A stretch of 64,000 bases of DNA from Galeopsis tetrahit. Lineage: Eukaryota; Streptophyta; Magnoliopsida; Lamiales; Lamiaceae. Made by a program: the position numbers and the translations under genes. How positions within the stretch are numbered: position 1 is the stretch's first letter; each line of letters starts with the position of its first letter. The DNA lies in contig OY776131.1 in assembly GCA_963675135.1 (NCBI GenBank), positions 26,899,881-26,963,880 of the forward strand, written 5' to 3'. Shown here piece after piece: positions 35,808 to 47,120 of the stretch. Under the pieces are notes generated by a model that made no database searches, was not told where the DNA came from, and saw only the letters and a program-made list of their open reading frames with translations.

Positions 35808-37373
35808 TGGTAAACATAAATTTCGTGAATTAAATATAAAAACGCAAAAATGCGAAACAATTTTATTTATTTTTAGCGGGTTAAAACCGAGTATTTGTGG
35901 GTTACAATCTCAAATTTCTCCTCCGATTCTCTCTTCTTGACTTCACTTGAACTTTTGGGGTCGGATCTGCCGTCGAATCCTCTCTGATCTTGGATTTGGG
36001 ACTTTATAACGTTAATCCAAAGGCTTAGCGCCGTATTTTGGATTAAACGTTGATTTTAAGGACTTTTCGGGACTTTATCGGGACAACCACCGTTGAAGAT
36101 CCTTCTTGAAGAAACATCGGATTGAGGGGCTTAGCACCTTAATCTCCACCCGAACGCTTCTTCTCGCTGCCTTATACGAAGAACGTCTTTGAAGCTCCCC
36201 CGACTGCTGAAGAACACTCTAAAACCTCTGCAGAGAATTTTAGAGCCTTGAATGCTTTGACTTCTTGATGATGAAATGAATGAAATGAGGCCTCGATATA
36301 TAGGTGTAGAACCTAGGGTTTTTTATGGGCTAAATTTGATGGGCTGGAGATATTTGTACTAAGTAGTTAAGACTTAGGGGGGTGTATTGGTTGTGGATTC
36401 TGTAGAATTTTTTTGAACTTTCAAAGTTTGAGGGTATTCAATTCGGATTTTAAAAAGTCTTTAAAAATTATGAGGTATTCAATACGAATTTTAAAAAGTT
36501 TTTAAAAATCTTTAGGTATTCAACAGTCTATCGATTTTAATACTCTATGGATTTTGTTGGATTCTTCTCCAAAAATATAAATAAATTGCACTATCCAAAA
36601 TCTCTTCTAAAAACAAGAGATTTCAACGGATTTTCTCAGAAAACTCTGAAGACTAAAGATCAGAAGTAGGAATGACAATATTGACCCGACCCGTGGATAT
36701 CCACCCCACCCGCGAACTTTGGGTCAGGTCAGATTCGCCCTGTATTGAGTATGAGTCGGGTTTAGGTCTTATGCCCGACCCGCGGGTATCCGCCCTGAAT
36801 TAATATATAAACTTTATATATATATATATATTATTGGTAAAATAAATTTTATATATATATTTTTTTTATTGGTAAAATATTTTATATAAAATTAATTTTA
36901 AAAAAAATTCAAATTAACTCTTTAACTCTTTGCATCAATCTCGAAGTTTAACTCTTTGCATCAATCTCGAAATTTATGAAAATCTATGTAAACCAATAAA
37001 AAAATATATTCCACAATCCTGTTAAGTCTATAAAAATTCATATAAATCAATAAAAAAAATCAGTCAAACTCTGCATGGACTCTATGAATTTTATAAATTC
37101 ACATACTTTTTAAAGTTCAAAAAAATCCAATAGAATCTCAATTGAATACACTTTCCTTAGTCAAATCTTATCTACAACTTGGTGTAGGACTGAATTATTT
37201 GATGGACTCATAGTATTTGAGCCCGATTTGATTTACTAGACTTTAGAGGCCCGTCTTGACTTATTGAACTTTAGAGGCCCGAATTGAACTTAATTTAATT
37301 TACTGGGCTTTGAAGGCCCATTTAATTTATTGGGCTTTGGAGACCCAAATTAATTGAATTTTACTTATCTACA
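35808..37373 (-). repeat. 5' LTR of gag-only element, unit B, with MITE inside
   Basis: LTR sequence at 35808-36376 and 37157-37373 surrounds the MITE. Without the MITE it is about 785 bp, shorter than the 3' LTR because some of the repeated GGACTTATTGGG block is missing. Confidence 0.85.
36377..37156. mobile_element. Tourist-type (PIF/Harbinger) MITE, 780 bp
   Basis: Begins GGGGGGTGTATTGGTTG and ends CAATTGAATACACTTTCC, flanked by TTA at 36374-36376 and 37157-37159. A TTA target and G-rich termini of this kind are typical of PIF/Harbinger-derived MITEs. Inverted similarity extends inward (TTTTTTTGAACTTTCAAAG versus CTTTTTAAAGTTCAAAAAAAT). No ORF. Confidence 0.85.
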
Positions 37374-37516
37374 CCTAGAATATCCATCGGTCTAAAAATC
37401 TGTCTTTAATTTTCTCAATTTTTATAGTGAGATAAGAACTAATAAATTATTAATTATCGAAGCTGTTAAATAAATATTATCATATGTTATGTTACCATTC
37501 AAAATGTATAGTGAAT

Positions 37517-39185
37517 TTTTTTTTTGATAAAGGTCATCTCAAGCTATATTGGCTAAGCTGGGATAAACTTTGTAAATCTAAAGAAGAGGGAGGCTTAGGT
37601 TTTCGTAGAATGATACAGTTTAATCAGGCCCTGTTAGCTAAGCAATTGTGGAGAATGATGGATAGATCTGACTCGTTAGTGGCAAGAGTCTTCAAGGCCA
37701 GATACTATAAGCATACGGACATCCTGGAGGCTCATATTGGAAATAATCTCTCTTTCATTTGGAGATCGCTTATTACAGGCATCCCGATTCTACAAAGTGG
37801 TATTCGATGGACAATTGGAAAGGGTAATGAAGTTACCCTCTTTAGACACGCATGGGTGGATGGCCTAGAACAAGGACTGATCAGGTCGAGAATTGCGTCG
37901 GGGAGAAACCCCGCCACCTTCCTGAATGAGGATCGTTTCTGGGATACAAAATTGCTGGAATTAGCCTTTTGGCCTTTTGAGGTGGACGCTATACTCCGAA
38001 CAACAGTTGGCAGCCGAGATGAAGAGGACTTTCGCTTTTGGAAGCATGAAAACATGGGTATTTACACAGTTAAATCCGAATACATTGAAAGTTGCAGGAT
38101 TATGTCCATCAATCAGAATAAGGCTGGAGCCTCAAATGAGGACAACAATAAGCAGTGGTGGAATCTTCTCTGGAAGCTTCGGATTCCACCAAAAGTTCGT
38201 ATATTTGGCTGGAAAATGTGCCTCGACATCATAGCTTCGATCAGAATTAAGGAAATCTGGCTCACCGTCACATCCCGATCGACCCAAGGTGTGGTCTTTG
38301 TGGTAGCTATTCTCCTAATACTATACATGCGATATTTGTGTGCCCAGGTGTTAGGCAAATATGGAAGGAATATAAGTGGTGGAATTTTGTAAGACAAGGA
38401 AGCTACATGAAGACTTTGGATCTACTGTATTCCTTCCATGAGAATCATACAAAATTTGAATTGGAACAGCTCTTGATGATATCATGGGGTATATGGAATG
38501 AGAGATGTAAATTATTACATGATGAAGGATGTAGACGATTACATGTGCAGAAGAACACAAGTAAACAAGTGCTGAATTATCTTTATAGCTTCCAAGAAAC
38601 TCAGGAAAAAAATAAGAAGAAAGATGAGAGCACAACGGATGCTAACGAGATAAATAGGGATAACAGTCAACAGTGTGATTTCGTCTTTGAGGTGGATGGG
38701 GCTTTTAATAGAGAGAATCTGAAATTTGGAGTGGGAGGTATTTTGTCAAAACAGGATGGAACATTCATTACCTCCTTTGGGAAAAAGATTCCCCCTCAAA
38801 GGAATCCTCTGGGGTCTGAATTAGTCGCTATTGAAGAGGCTCTTCAATTAGCATCAACATTGCAAGTGGATAACATTGAAATCAAGTCCGACTGTCTTCA
38901 GGCCATTTCCCTCTGTAATACCCAAAAATTCGAAGTGTCGAGGGGGCCTGAAGCATGCACTACCCGAAGAATTAGCAGGCTTAAAGGTGGATTTGTAGTG
39001 TGCAGATTTACACATATATCTCGGGAGAACAACAAAAAGACCCACATTTTAGCTCAAAGGGCAACAATTTCTACCATCTCTCACGACAGGAATGGAGAAG
39101 ATTGAGGAGGAGCCGATTCATTAGGAAATTGTATTTCCCTGGTCTTACTACTTTGGTCTCTTCTAGTTTTAAAAAAAAAAAGAAT
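37517..39185 (+). pseudogene. 5'-truncated L1-type LINE: RT tail, zf-RVT and RNase H
   Basis: A first frame (to about 38390) starts with the post-RT region (LSWDKLCKSKEEGGLGFRR, FNQALLAKQLWR) and the zinc-binding RT domain (LWKLRIPPKVRIFGWKM). A second frame from about 38338 contains RQIWKEYKWW and the RNase H domain (FEVDGAFN, GVGGILS, LVAIEEALQLA, IEIKSDC). A frameshift near 38280-38340 separates them. Endonuclease and RT core are missing, as in 5'-truncated LINE insertions. The 3' end carries an A-rich run near 39170-39185. The target duplication could not be fixed. Confidence 0.85.
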
Positions 39186-39299
39186 TTTTTTTTTTTTTGA
39201 GCTTTTCATATATCGTTTGAATGACCCTTAAGATAAGATATCTGGAATTTTGATTTGAAAGTTCGGTTAAAATTAATAAATTTCTCACATTCATTTTTT

Positions 39300-39535
39300 T
39301 TAATATCCAATCCATAATAAACTTCACACCCATAAAACAGAAATCCTTTCATAAACTCCACCACCACAATATTCACAATTTAACACAAAATTCTATTACT
39401 TTTCAACTCAATTATTTATTTTATACATAAAAATTTACTAAGTTACCCCTCAATATCCTACTTATTACTCAAATTTCTTAAAAAGTGTATCCTTTTATAT
39501 GTGAAGTTTATTTTAGGATGGGGGGAGTACTATCT
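39300..39535. mobile_element. Small MITE-like element
   Basis: AATCCATAATAAACTTCACA near the left is matched in inverse by TGTGAAGTTTATTTTAGGAT at 39499-39521, next to GGGGGGAGTACT. The G-rich end resembles common plant Stowaway-like MITEs; the target duplication is not clear. A second weak inverted pair sits around 39557-39770. Confidence 0.4.
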
Positions 39536-39539
39536 TAAC

Positions 39540-40040
39540 AATATTGATAATGTTATACTACCTTCATCTCATATTAACTTTCATATATAGGTGGACATAC
39601 ATAAATTATAAAAAAAAAGTCTGTAATACTATATAAATGAAAGAAATGAGTTAATTTGTGTACATATGTGAGCTCAAATATAATGACATTTTGTATAAAA
39701 TTATGAATATTGTGAAAGTGAAGCTTATAAATGACATGTGAAAGTTATTGTGAAACATCCTGAAAAAGAGTGTAGAAATTATTATGATGCACAAAAGTAC
39801 TAATGAATGGAACAATCAAAACTTAAAAAAAAAAAAAATCAAAACAAAAAATTATATAAGACGATTACAGATGGATGAATCTTGTAAATTTTAAAGGAGA
39901 TTTAATCATTCAAATCCTAGAAAAAGTGTCTCAAAGACAATTTAACTCTAACTAATGGAATTTGAAGTTCGACAATACTAGAATAAAACACACGCATAAA
40001 ATTTATGACTCCGTCGCTATCATTAGTGATTGACCAGTGA
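39540..40040. other. Intergenic, 3' of the F-box gene
   Basis: AT-rich with no coding potential seen. It contains a possible weak MITE (TAACTTTCAT near 39570 and inverted near 39740). Confidence 0.35.
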
Positions 40041-41779
40041 CTAAATGAATAGTAATTTAGCTGAGTTTGGTATTATTGGTTCGAGTTGCTTCCGCACATT
40101 AGCAGTTGCGATGGGTAAACAACTTTTAAATGATGTTGCTATTTTTGGTCCGAGTTGCTTTTTCTCCTTACCCTTAGCAGTTGCCAGCCGTTGATAGCAT
40201 TGATACGATGCATGACAAGGTTTAACAGTCAATTCTTGGAGACTTGCCGCAGCATATTTGATGATGAATGCAGCAACTTCCCACTCTGTTGGGCTGCCCA
40301 AATATCCCGACAACTTCACTTCCCTCAAATTTGGAGAACACTTTTTAACCGCACTATATTCAAAATTTCGTCTCGGATAGGAATTAGGGAGCTCAATCTC
40401 ATTTGGGTGCTTCACCTGAATAAGAATATTCGAATCATTTAAAATTCAATTGCATACACGAATTAATCTTAATATTTTTATATAAGACATAATATAGAGG
40501 CACGAACAAGGTCAGTAGATTTTCAAAGGGGGCATGATATTGGTTAGAAAAATCAAGATAAAAAATGGATACATACCTTCATCTCAAATTTCTCTAATGA
40601 ACGACATGCTTCAATCAGTTCAATGAGCGGATACACAGACACATGCCAGTGCCATTTCTTATAATGCCATTCGACCACTAGGTGTTTAACATTTATCAAT
40701 TCAGGAAGAAGCCAATCACCCTACAACGTCAAACATGTACTACTATTAATTATTATACAATATATAAGAAAAATGTAATGGAAGCAAAAATTAAAAAAAA
40801 TCATTACATTATTTACCTGGGGAAAAGATAAACTCCATAGCGTAATCTGAACAAATAGTAGTTGACTAAGTATGCAAGGTGACAATTGTGCACCAACTCT
40901 TCCACCGAAAGGGATGAAACCTTGGATCTCACTATAACTGAACTCAATAAGCTTTGGGGCATTATTGACACGCACAACACATGTACGGGTCAATTCATTC
41001 AACCTCAGAGAGACGAGGTTAATCAAATTTTCGATACTGATTGATTCAACTTGGTGAGAACATATATTTAAGTGTTGCAACTTGGGATGACCAACAATCA
41101 TAACATTTCTCAATGCACTAGGAAAGTGAAGCATTCGATGATCTTCAAGAGAGAAAGTTTCAAGATTAGGGGAATGGGAGATGATAAGTTTAATGAGTTG
41201 ATCATCCACACCAATTTCACACAAATGCAACTCTCTCACACATTTGAGGCCTCCTAAATCTTCAGGTTGAAGATGGTAATTCCCCCCACGATACATGAAA
41301 TGGCGTCTTAAAGTAATATCTATGATTTCAACTCCCCTAGCCAACGCAAACTCAAGCCACCTCTTCATGTACATATTCATATTCACTACATCCTTCAAAC
41401 CAAACATGTGTATCTTGAATTCTTTCAAGGATTGTCCACCCTCGTATGAATCCAGAGTATGATTGATCATCTTTACAATTTCCTTTTCGTCTGTATCTAA
41501 TCTACACTTATATTTTTCTATTCCTTTAGTAGAAAGAAATTGTAAAATGTCGATTTGAGAGGTTAGAGTGGCGAGAGGATGCTTATATTGAAAAAAGTTA
41601 AGTCGAGTGATTAGAGTGTGGAGAGGTCGCCAACGAGTTGAAAGGACACTTGTGGCTGTAGCTTCTTTCAGGGTAAGACGAGAGATTATGGATATAAGAA
41701 TATCGTCTCCCAATTCATTAATTTTGTCCTCCTTCCCGTCCTCCTTCCTGTCCTTCTTCTTCCCCTTACTTCTTGTCAT
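40041..41779 (-). CDS. F-box/LRR/FBD protein, three coding exons, intact
   Basis: Probable SCF ubiquitin-ligase substrate receptor. The exons 41779-40817 (321 codons), 40720-40577 (48) and 40415-40041 (124 plus stop) join in frame with GT-AG introns to about 493 aa. An F-box lies at about residues 18-60 (INELGDDILISIISRLTLKEATATSVLSTRW) after a basic KGKKKDRKEDGKED start. The leucine-rich middle includes CVRELHLCEIGVDDQLIKLI and PNLETFSL. The FBD domain is in exons 2-3 (LPNSYPRRNF...SPNLREVKLSGYLG...FIIKYAAASLQELTV). I chose the Met at 41779 because an intron acceptor (AAAGAAAG) sits just before it. F-box/FBD genes form large, fast-evolving families; the target protein cannot be inferred. Confidence 0.88.
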
Positions 41780-42760
41780 GCCTTTCTTTATACACACAAA
41801 AACACAAACAATTATAAAACTAAGCAACTACATTCGTACAATTAACTATTTGAAAATTCCAAAAAAAATAATAAAAAAAAAAAAGCGGCAAACAAGAAAA
41901 ATGGAACAACATCAAATAAAATAAATGACATTTGTATTATCATATGTTTGCAATTGTTCGAATCTATTTTTTAAAGCATAGCAACTTCAACAATTTTTTT
42001 TAAAAGTAATTACTGTAATTATAAAAATAATAGTCACCAGAATATTTTCAAGAATTTGTTTTATAAGAAGAAAATAGGACCTTCAGTATGTCCATATATA
42101 GTGCTTATGTGAGGTGAGTTAATTAAGAAATTTTCAACAAATTAATTTCCAAGATATATGACCGACATTGAGTAATTGAAATTATAAATTGATCTCCTAG
42201 TACATATATACAAGTTTTTTCCGTTAAAAATTCTAATAAGCTTTTTTTTTTATTCTTTTTTTTTTTTACAATAAATATGTATTTATTAGTACTATATATA
42301 TTTAATCCCAAATTCTTCTATGCAATTGAGTGATACACTAAGATTTTAATGTTTAATTTACTTAATTTAATTTTTAATCTCCAAATTCATTGAAGTCTAA
42401 TTCCAATTGATAGACAAGTATCACTCAATGGAAAATATAGTATGAAGTGAGTGAAACGTGAAAATTATAGTATAATCTAAACTGAGCAAAGCATGAGTAA
42501 TATATTGAAAACTGAATTTAATGTGAACAAGATAGGACAGATTTCAACAAACATTAAAACAACAAATTAAACCTCAATCTCACAATTAGAGAAATTAATA
42601 CATTGAAAATTGAAGCATGCATAAATTGGGTTACTTACCTTTGGTGTGAAGAATTGAAACTCTGTGCTGCTAAAAAGAGGGAGAGCGAGAATGTTAATTA
42701 TGATTAGAGAATAGGATGGTCTCTATAAACGTGTGAGATTAGGGTTTGAAGATGGGCTTT
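41780..42760 (-). promoter_or_regulatory. 5' UTR exon, leader intron and promoter of the F-box gene
   Basis: A splice donor (CACCAAAG|GTAAGTAA on the minus strand) ends a leader exon at 42639. The leader intron runs to about 41783, two bases before the ATG. A minus-strand TATA-like TATATA lies at about 42787-42795, which puts the start of transcription near 42755. The promoter and leader start are duplicated at about 45238-45364. Confidence 0.6.
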
Positions 42761-42999
42761 TCTACCGCTAAACAGAGAGTCTGTTCTATATAAAATATTA
42801 AAATTTATATTTTCTTTTTTAATATTAAAAAAATCCCCATTACGCAGCTACATATAAACAATGATTTTTTTTTTTTAAATTTTATATTAGAAATATCTAG
42901 CTAATATATATGGTTAACTTTTCTATTTATAAGAATTTTGAGTAGCCAAATACTTTTTTAATAGGTCCATACTTCAATTTAAATTTAAATTTAAATTTT

Positions 43000-45237
43000 A
43001 ATTCATCAATTAATTTTAATTTTATTGCACTCATTCATTTAATGAGTTCACTCTCCAAATTATTTTTTACTATTATTATTTGCACTAGCTCATTTAATGA
43101 GTTCACCCCTAACTCATATTTTATTACGGTTATCTGCCCTCACTCATTTTATGAGTTCACCCTCAAATCATTTTTTACCACGGTTATCTACACCCGCTTA
43201 TTTTATGAGTTCACCCCCAAATTATTGTTTTACCACGATTATCTGCACCCGCTCATTTTATGAGTTCACCCCAAAATATTTTTAAAAAAATAATCATATT
43301 TAAAAAACTATATTATCATTTTATTAATTTACACAAAATATAATAAAATAAACTCTAATTTATATATTTACAATATGCAGCCGAGTTACCGTTGATTTAC
43401 CACCAACTCACCCATATTTTTAAAAAAAATATCGTAAAAATATAATTAATAAAAAACTATCGAAATTAGCCACAAATCTCGACTTTTTTCTTTTTAACCG
43501 AAATTAGCCGAGTTACCGTTGATTTACCACCAACTCTTCTCTTTTCCTTTATTTCTTCCCATTTTCAGTTTATTTTTCAATTTTTTTTTCCTTTTACTTA
43601 TTTTATTTTATTTTGATGCCTTTCTTTTCCATTTTTTATGTGTATTTTTTAAATTTTAATACAAAATAATATTATAGATATGATTTTATTATAGTCGATC
43701 GGCGGTGCACCTGAATTTCAATTTTAATTTGATGAGTAAAGGACCTGCCGAAAATCCATGTCGTTCGGCGGGTGACCCTGCCACCACCATGTCCGACCAC
43801 CCCCTCGACGGCGACGGCAGCGCTTCCGTCCCGGCCATTGAAGCCCGAGACCCCTCCTCGAATCGCAATGGCGATTCTTCACTTCCATGACAATTGACAC
43901 CATCTTCCATCTCGGCCGAAAACCTTTACTCATTTCGACCACCGACGCGACTGCTTCCATCAATCTCACTTGTGTTCACGATCTTCTCTGGCATCAATGG
44001 CGCTCGCCTACAACACTCGGATCGACGCCTCCTCGCTCTCGTCGTTCATCTCTGTCCAAATCGAAGCTACATTGCTTCGTCTTCTTCACCCTGCTCCTGC
44101 ACAGCCTCTTCCTCCGGCTAACGGCGGCCCAACGGAGGACTGTGAGTATGTTGCTGATGGATCTCTGATCGGCCGACACTCGAAGTCGGTGACCTTGCCG
44201 ATGAAATCTCAGGCGGCGACTGCTGACCTAGGGTGCCTTCCCATTGGGCTAAGGTTCCGTTCAATTGGGCTTGGTAATGTGCACCCCTATTTTCTTCAGT
44301 ACACCTCTATCTGTACTCCCTCCACTTTTTTATGGTATTATTGTTAGTGGTACTGGTATTACTAGTTATTGATTGTGGTATTACTATTAATACACTATTG
44401 AATTAATATTAATGATTATTGATTACGGTATTGTTGATTATTAATTGTCGTATTATTGGTTATTGTTTGTGGTATTACTGATTATGTGTAATTATTTATT
44501 ATTGCTTAATGCATTACTGATTATTATTATTGTTTATGGTATTACATATTATTGTTTATGGTATTACTGATAATTATGTTTTGTATTACTGAATATAATT
44601 AGATTTGTGGAATTAATTGTTATTGTGTAAGATGTTACTAATCAATGTTCATGATATTACTGATAATTGTTTTTTGTATTATTGAATATAATTAGATGTG
44701 TGGAATTATTTGTTATTGTATAAAATTTTACTGTAATTAGATGTGTGTAATTATTTGTTATTGTAAAGATATTACTAATTATTGTTAATGATATTACTGA
44801 TTACTGTTTATGGTATTAATGGTTATTACTTATTGTATTATTGACTATAATAAAATAATACATATAATATTATTTTGTATTAAAATTTAAAAAAAATACT
44901 AATGAAAAAAAACAGGAAAAAAAATGAAAAAAATAAAAAGTATGGAATAAAAACTGAAAAATGAGAAGAAAAAAAATCGAGATCTGTGCCTAATTTCGAT
45001 AATTTTTTTTAATTATGTTTTTACGATTTTTTTTCAAAAAATATGGGTGATTTAGTGGTGAATCGACAGTAACTCGACAATGAATCGATTGCAAGATTCT
45101 AAATGTATAAATTAGGGTTGATTTTATTATTATATTTTGTGTAAATTAATAAAAAGAAAATATAATATTTTAAATGTATTTATTTAAAAAAAAATTTGGG
45201 GGTGAACTCATAAAATGAGCGGGTGTAGATAACGTTG
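43000..45237. mobile_element. MULE-like insertion with subterminal repeats and GC-rich captured core
   Basis: The left end carries about five tandem ~55-bp units (TCATTTTATGAGTTCACCCC) at 43025-43275. The right end has the same motif inverted (TTGGGGGTGAACTCATAAAATGAGCGGGTG) at about 45195-45225. A second inverted pair is GAGTTACCGTTGATTTACCACCAACTC with TATTTTTAAAAAAAATATCGT (43383-43440) against 45000-45080. The GC-rich core at 43700-44260 contrasts with AT-rich arms and contains several overlapping short frames, consistent with a captured gene fragment. The 44340-44860 part is a low-complexity GGTATTACTGATTATTG repeat. I could not define a target duplication. Confidence 0.6.
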
Positions 45238-45364
45238 TAAAAATGGGTTTTTCTACCTTGAAACAGAGAGTGTTCTATATAAAAATATTAAAATTTATAT
45301 TTTCTTTTTTAATATTAAAAAAGAATCCCCATTACCGCAACTATATATAAATAAGGATTTTTTT
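45238..45364. repeat. Second copy of the F-box gene promoter region
   Basis: Matches about 42755-42870 in the same orientation: TTTTCTACC...AAACAGAGAGT, TTCTATATAAAA, TTTATATTTTC, then ATCCCCATTAC. After the 45365-46546 insertion the match resumes at 46556-46640 (TTATATTAGAAATATCTAGC, TTTATAAGAATTTTGA). No downstream F-box coding sequence accompanies it. Confidence 0.75.
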
Positions 45365-46546
45365 GGCAAATTTATTTAAATATTACATTTTTTTAGAGCC
45401 CCTCTTGAAAATGTAACAAAAATGGATTTGTTTATGAAAATAGTCACAAGCGTGATCACCACTCACGCCTGTTTTAAAGGCGTAAACACCACCTCCGCTT
45501 CTGTTTTTTATTTTTTATTTTGTATTAAATTAATGAAAGATTTAAAAAATATAAAAATAATAAGAAAGGCGTTACTGTCAAACACGCCTCTGACATCACA
45601 GACATAATGTCGGGCGTGCCTGTCGAGTAAAAGTAAAAAAATAGAAAAACAATAATATTTTAATAGAGGCTCAACCGACCCAACGAACCAACATAATTTT
45701 ATTTATTTATTTGGGAACAAGGATTTACACGGAAGATAAAATGTACCATTCTTACATAAGAAATCATTCATCCATGAAAGAGGATTTGTTGCTGCTCCAA
45801 TATCATCTTATCACCGCACTAGTGGAGAGATGGCGCCCAGAGACACACATCTTCCACTTTCCGATCGGGGAGGTCACTATAACATTGCAAGATGTGGCTG
45901 TTTTATGGGGGTTGTCGATAGAGGGAGAACCTGTTATATGTCCGCTAAGATGGATAAATGAAGATGAGAAATGAAGTTTTTTTTTTTCAATTGTCTTCAC
46001 ACACGCAGCACAGTAGTAATGAAGGGGGTACTGGGTGGTAGAGTAATAACGTTAGTTGAAGGGATACGGCTACATGGAGTTGGGTAGGAGCAGCAACAAA
46101 TCCTCTTTCATGGATGAATGATTTCTTCTGTAAGAATTGTATATTTTATCTTCCGTGTAAATCCTTGTTCCCAAATAAATAAATAAAATTATTGTTGGTT
46201 CGTTGGGTCTTATCACAATCAGAGGCTCACTTGCCGGTTGAGCCTCTATTAAAATATTACATTGTTTTTCTTTTTTTTTTTTACTTTTACTCGACAGGCA
46301 CGCCCGACATTATGTCTGGAGTGTCAGAGGCGTGTTTGACAGTAACGCCTTTCTTATTTTTTTTATTTTTTAAAAATCTTTCATTAATTTAATACAAAAT
46401 AAAAAATAAAAAACAGAAGCGGAGGTGGTGTTTACGCAGACAGGCGTGAGTGGTGATCACGCTTGTGACTATTTTCATAAACAAATCCATTTTTGTTACA
46501 TTTTCAAGAGGGGTTCTCAAAAATGTAATATTTAAATAAATTTGCC
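45365..46546. mobile_element. Foldback MULE-type element with plant-mobile-domain fragment
   Basis: Flanked by the 9-bp repeat GATTTTTTT (45356-45364 and 46547-46555). Starts GGCAAATTTATTTAAATATT and ends in its reverse complement. The inverted arms are long: CACGCCTGTTTTAAAGGCG, GGCGTTACTGTCAAACACGCC and TGTCGGGCGTGCCTGTCGAG at 45465-45630 are mirrored at 46285-46465. The hairpin-like arms meet near 45800 and 46100 around a short coding remnant. The 9-bp duplication assigns it to Mutator-like elements. Confidence 0.85.
45741..45974 (+). pseudogene. Plant mobile domain (PMD/MAIN-like) fragment
   Basis: A frame starting MYHSYIRNHSSMKED includes LITALVERWRPETHIFHFP and GEVTITLQDVAVLWGLS, the hallmark core of the plant mobile domain found in MAIN/MAIL proteins and in transposon-associated proteins. 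It stops after WINEDEK, so only about 80 of the usual several hundred residues remain. It lies at the centre of the 45365-46546 element, so it is cargo of that element or the last piece of its own coding region. Confidence 0.8.
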
Positions 46547-46555
46547 GATTTTTTT

Positions 46556-47120
46556 TTAACAATTTAAGTAGGGTATGATTTAATTTTATATTAGAAATAT
46601 CTAGCGTGTATATATATGATTGACTTTTTGATTTATAAGAATTTTGAATATGATTTTAAAATTCTAATTCTAAAATTCCAAAGTAGAAACGGGATTAATA
46701 GATTTCAAAATCTCAAATCCGAATTTTATATTTCAAAACAAACATACCCGGACTAGCAATTGAAGATCTATACCAAAAAGAAGATTAACATTCTCTAAAC
46801 CTATGAAATCTTCCAGCAATTCTCGGATTAGCAGTTCAGTTTTATTGAGTTTGGAACATACAAATTTCACAGACCAAACATATAAAATCATAAGAATTGG
46901 GAAAGAGGGTTCCTCCTTTCATTCATTTTCACTTGTTACATTAAATTTCACTGATTAGCTGAAGGAGATTTTTCCTTTTTTTAATTTTATTTTCTCTGGG
47001 GTTTTATTGATTTTATTCAGGAGCCGAGAAGGGTTGATACGAATGACTTGTAAGAGAAAATTTTGTTATTGTGGTTAATTATGTACCAACTCCAAGTAGA
47101 ATTTTTTGTGGCAGTCATAT
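46556..47120. other. Intergenic, 3' of SPO11-2
   Basis: Begins with the resumed promoter-duplicate sequence (to about 46640), then non-coding AT-rich sequence that probably includes the SPO11-2 3' UTR. No ORF is supported. Confidence 0.4.

Larger units (their letters stand above)
32865..37373 (-). mobile_element. Gag-only LTR retrotransposon, unit B copy (complete)
   Basis: Complete minus-strand element: 3' LTR 32865-33841, gag 34164-35507, 5' LTR 35808-37373 with a 780-bp MITE inside. Flanking pentamers are CCGAG (32860-32864) and CCTAG (37374-37378), a probable target duplication with one change. There is no pol. Unit A matches it at about 99% by eye over the shared part. Confidence 0.88.

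Noticed and set aside
37732..38055. Antisense frames over the LINE and over SPO11-2 or the copia element (for example 57219-57507)
   Set aside because: Shadow frames of the coding strand with no domain support.
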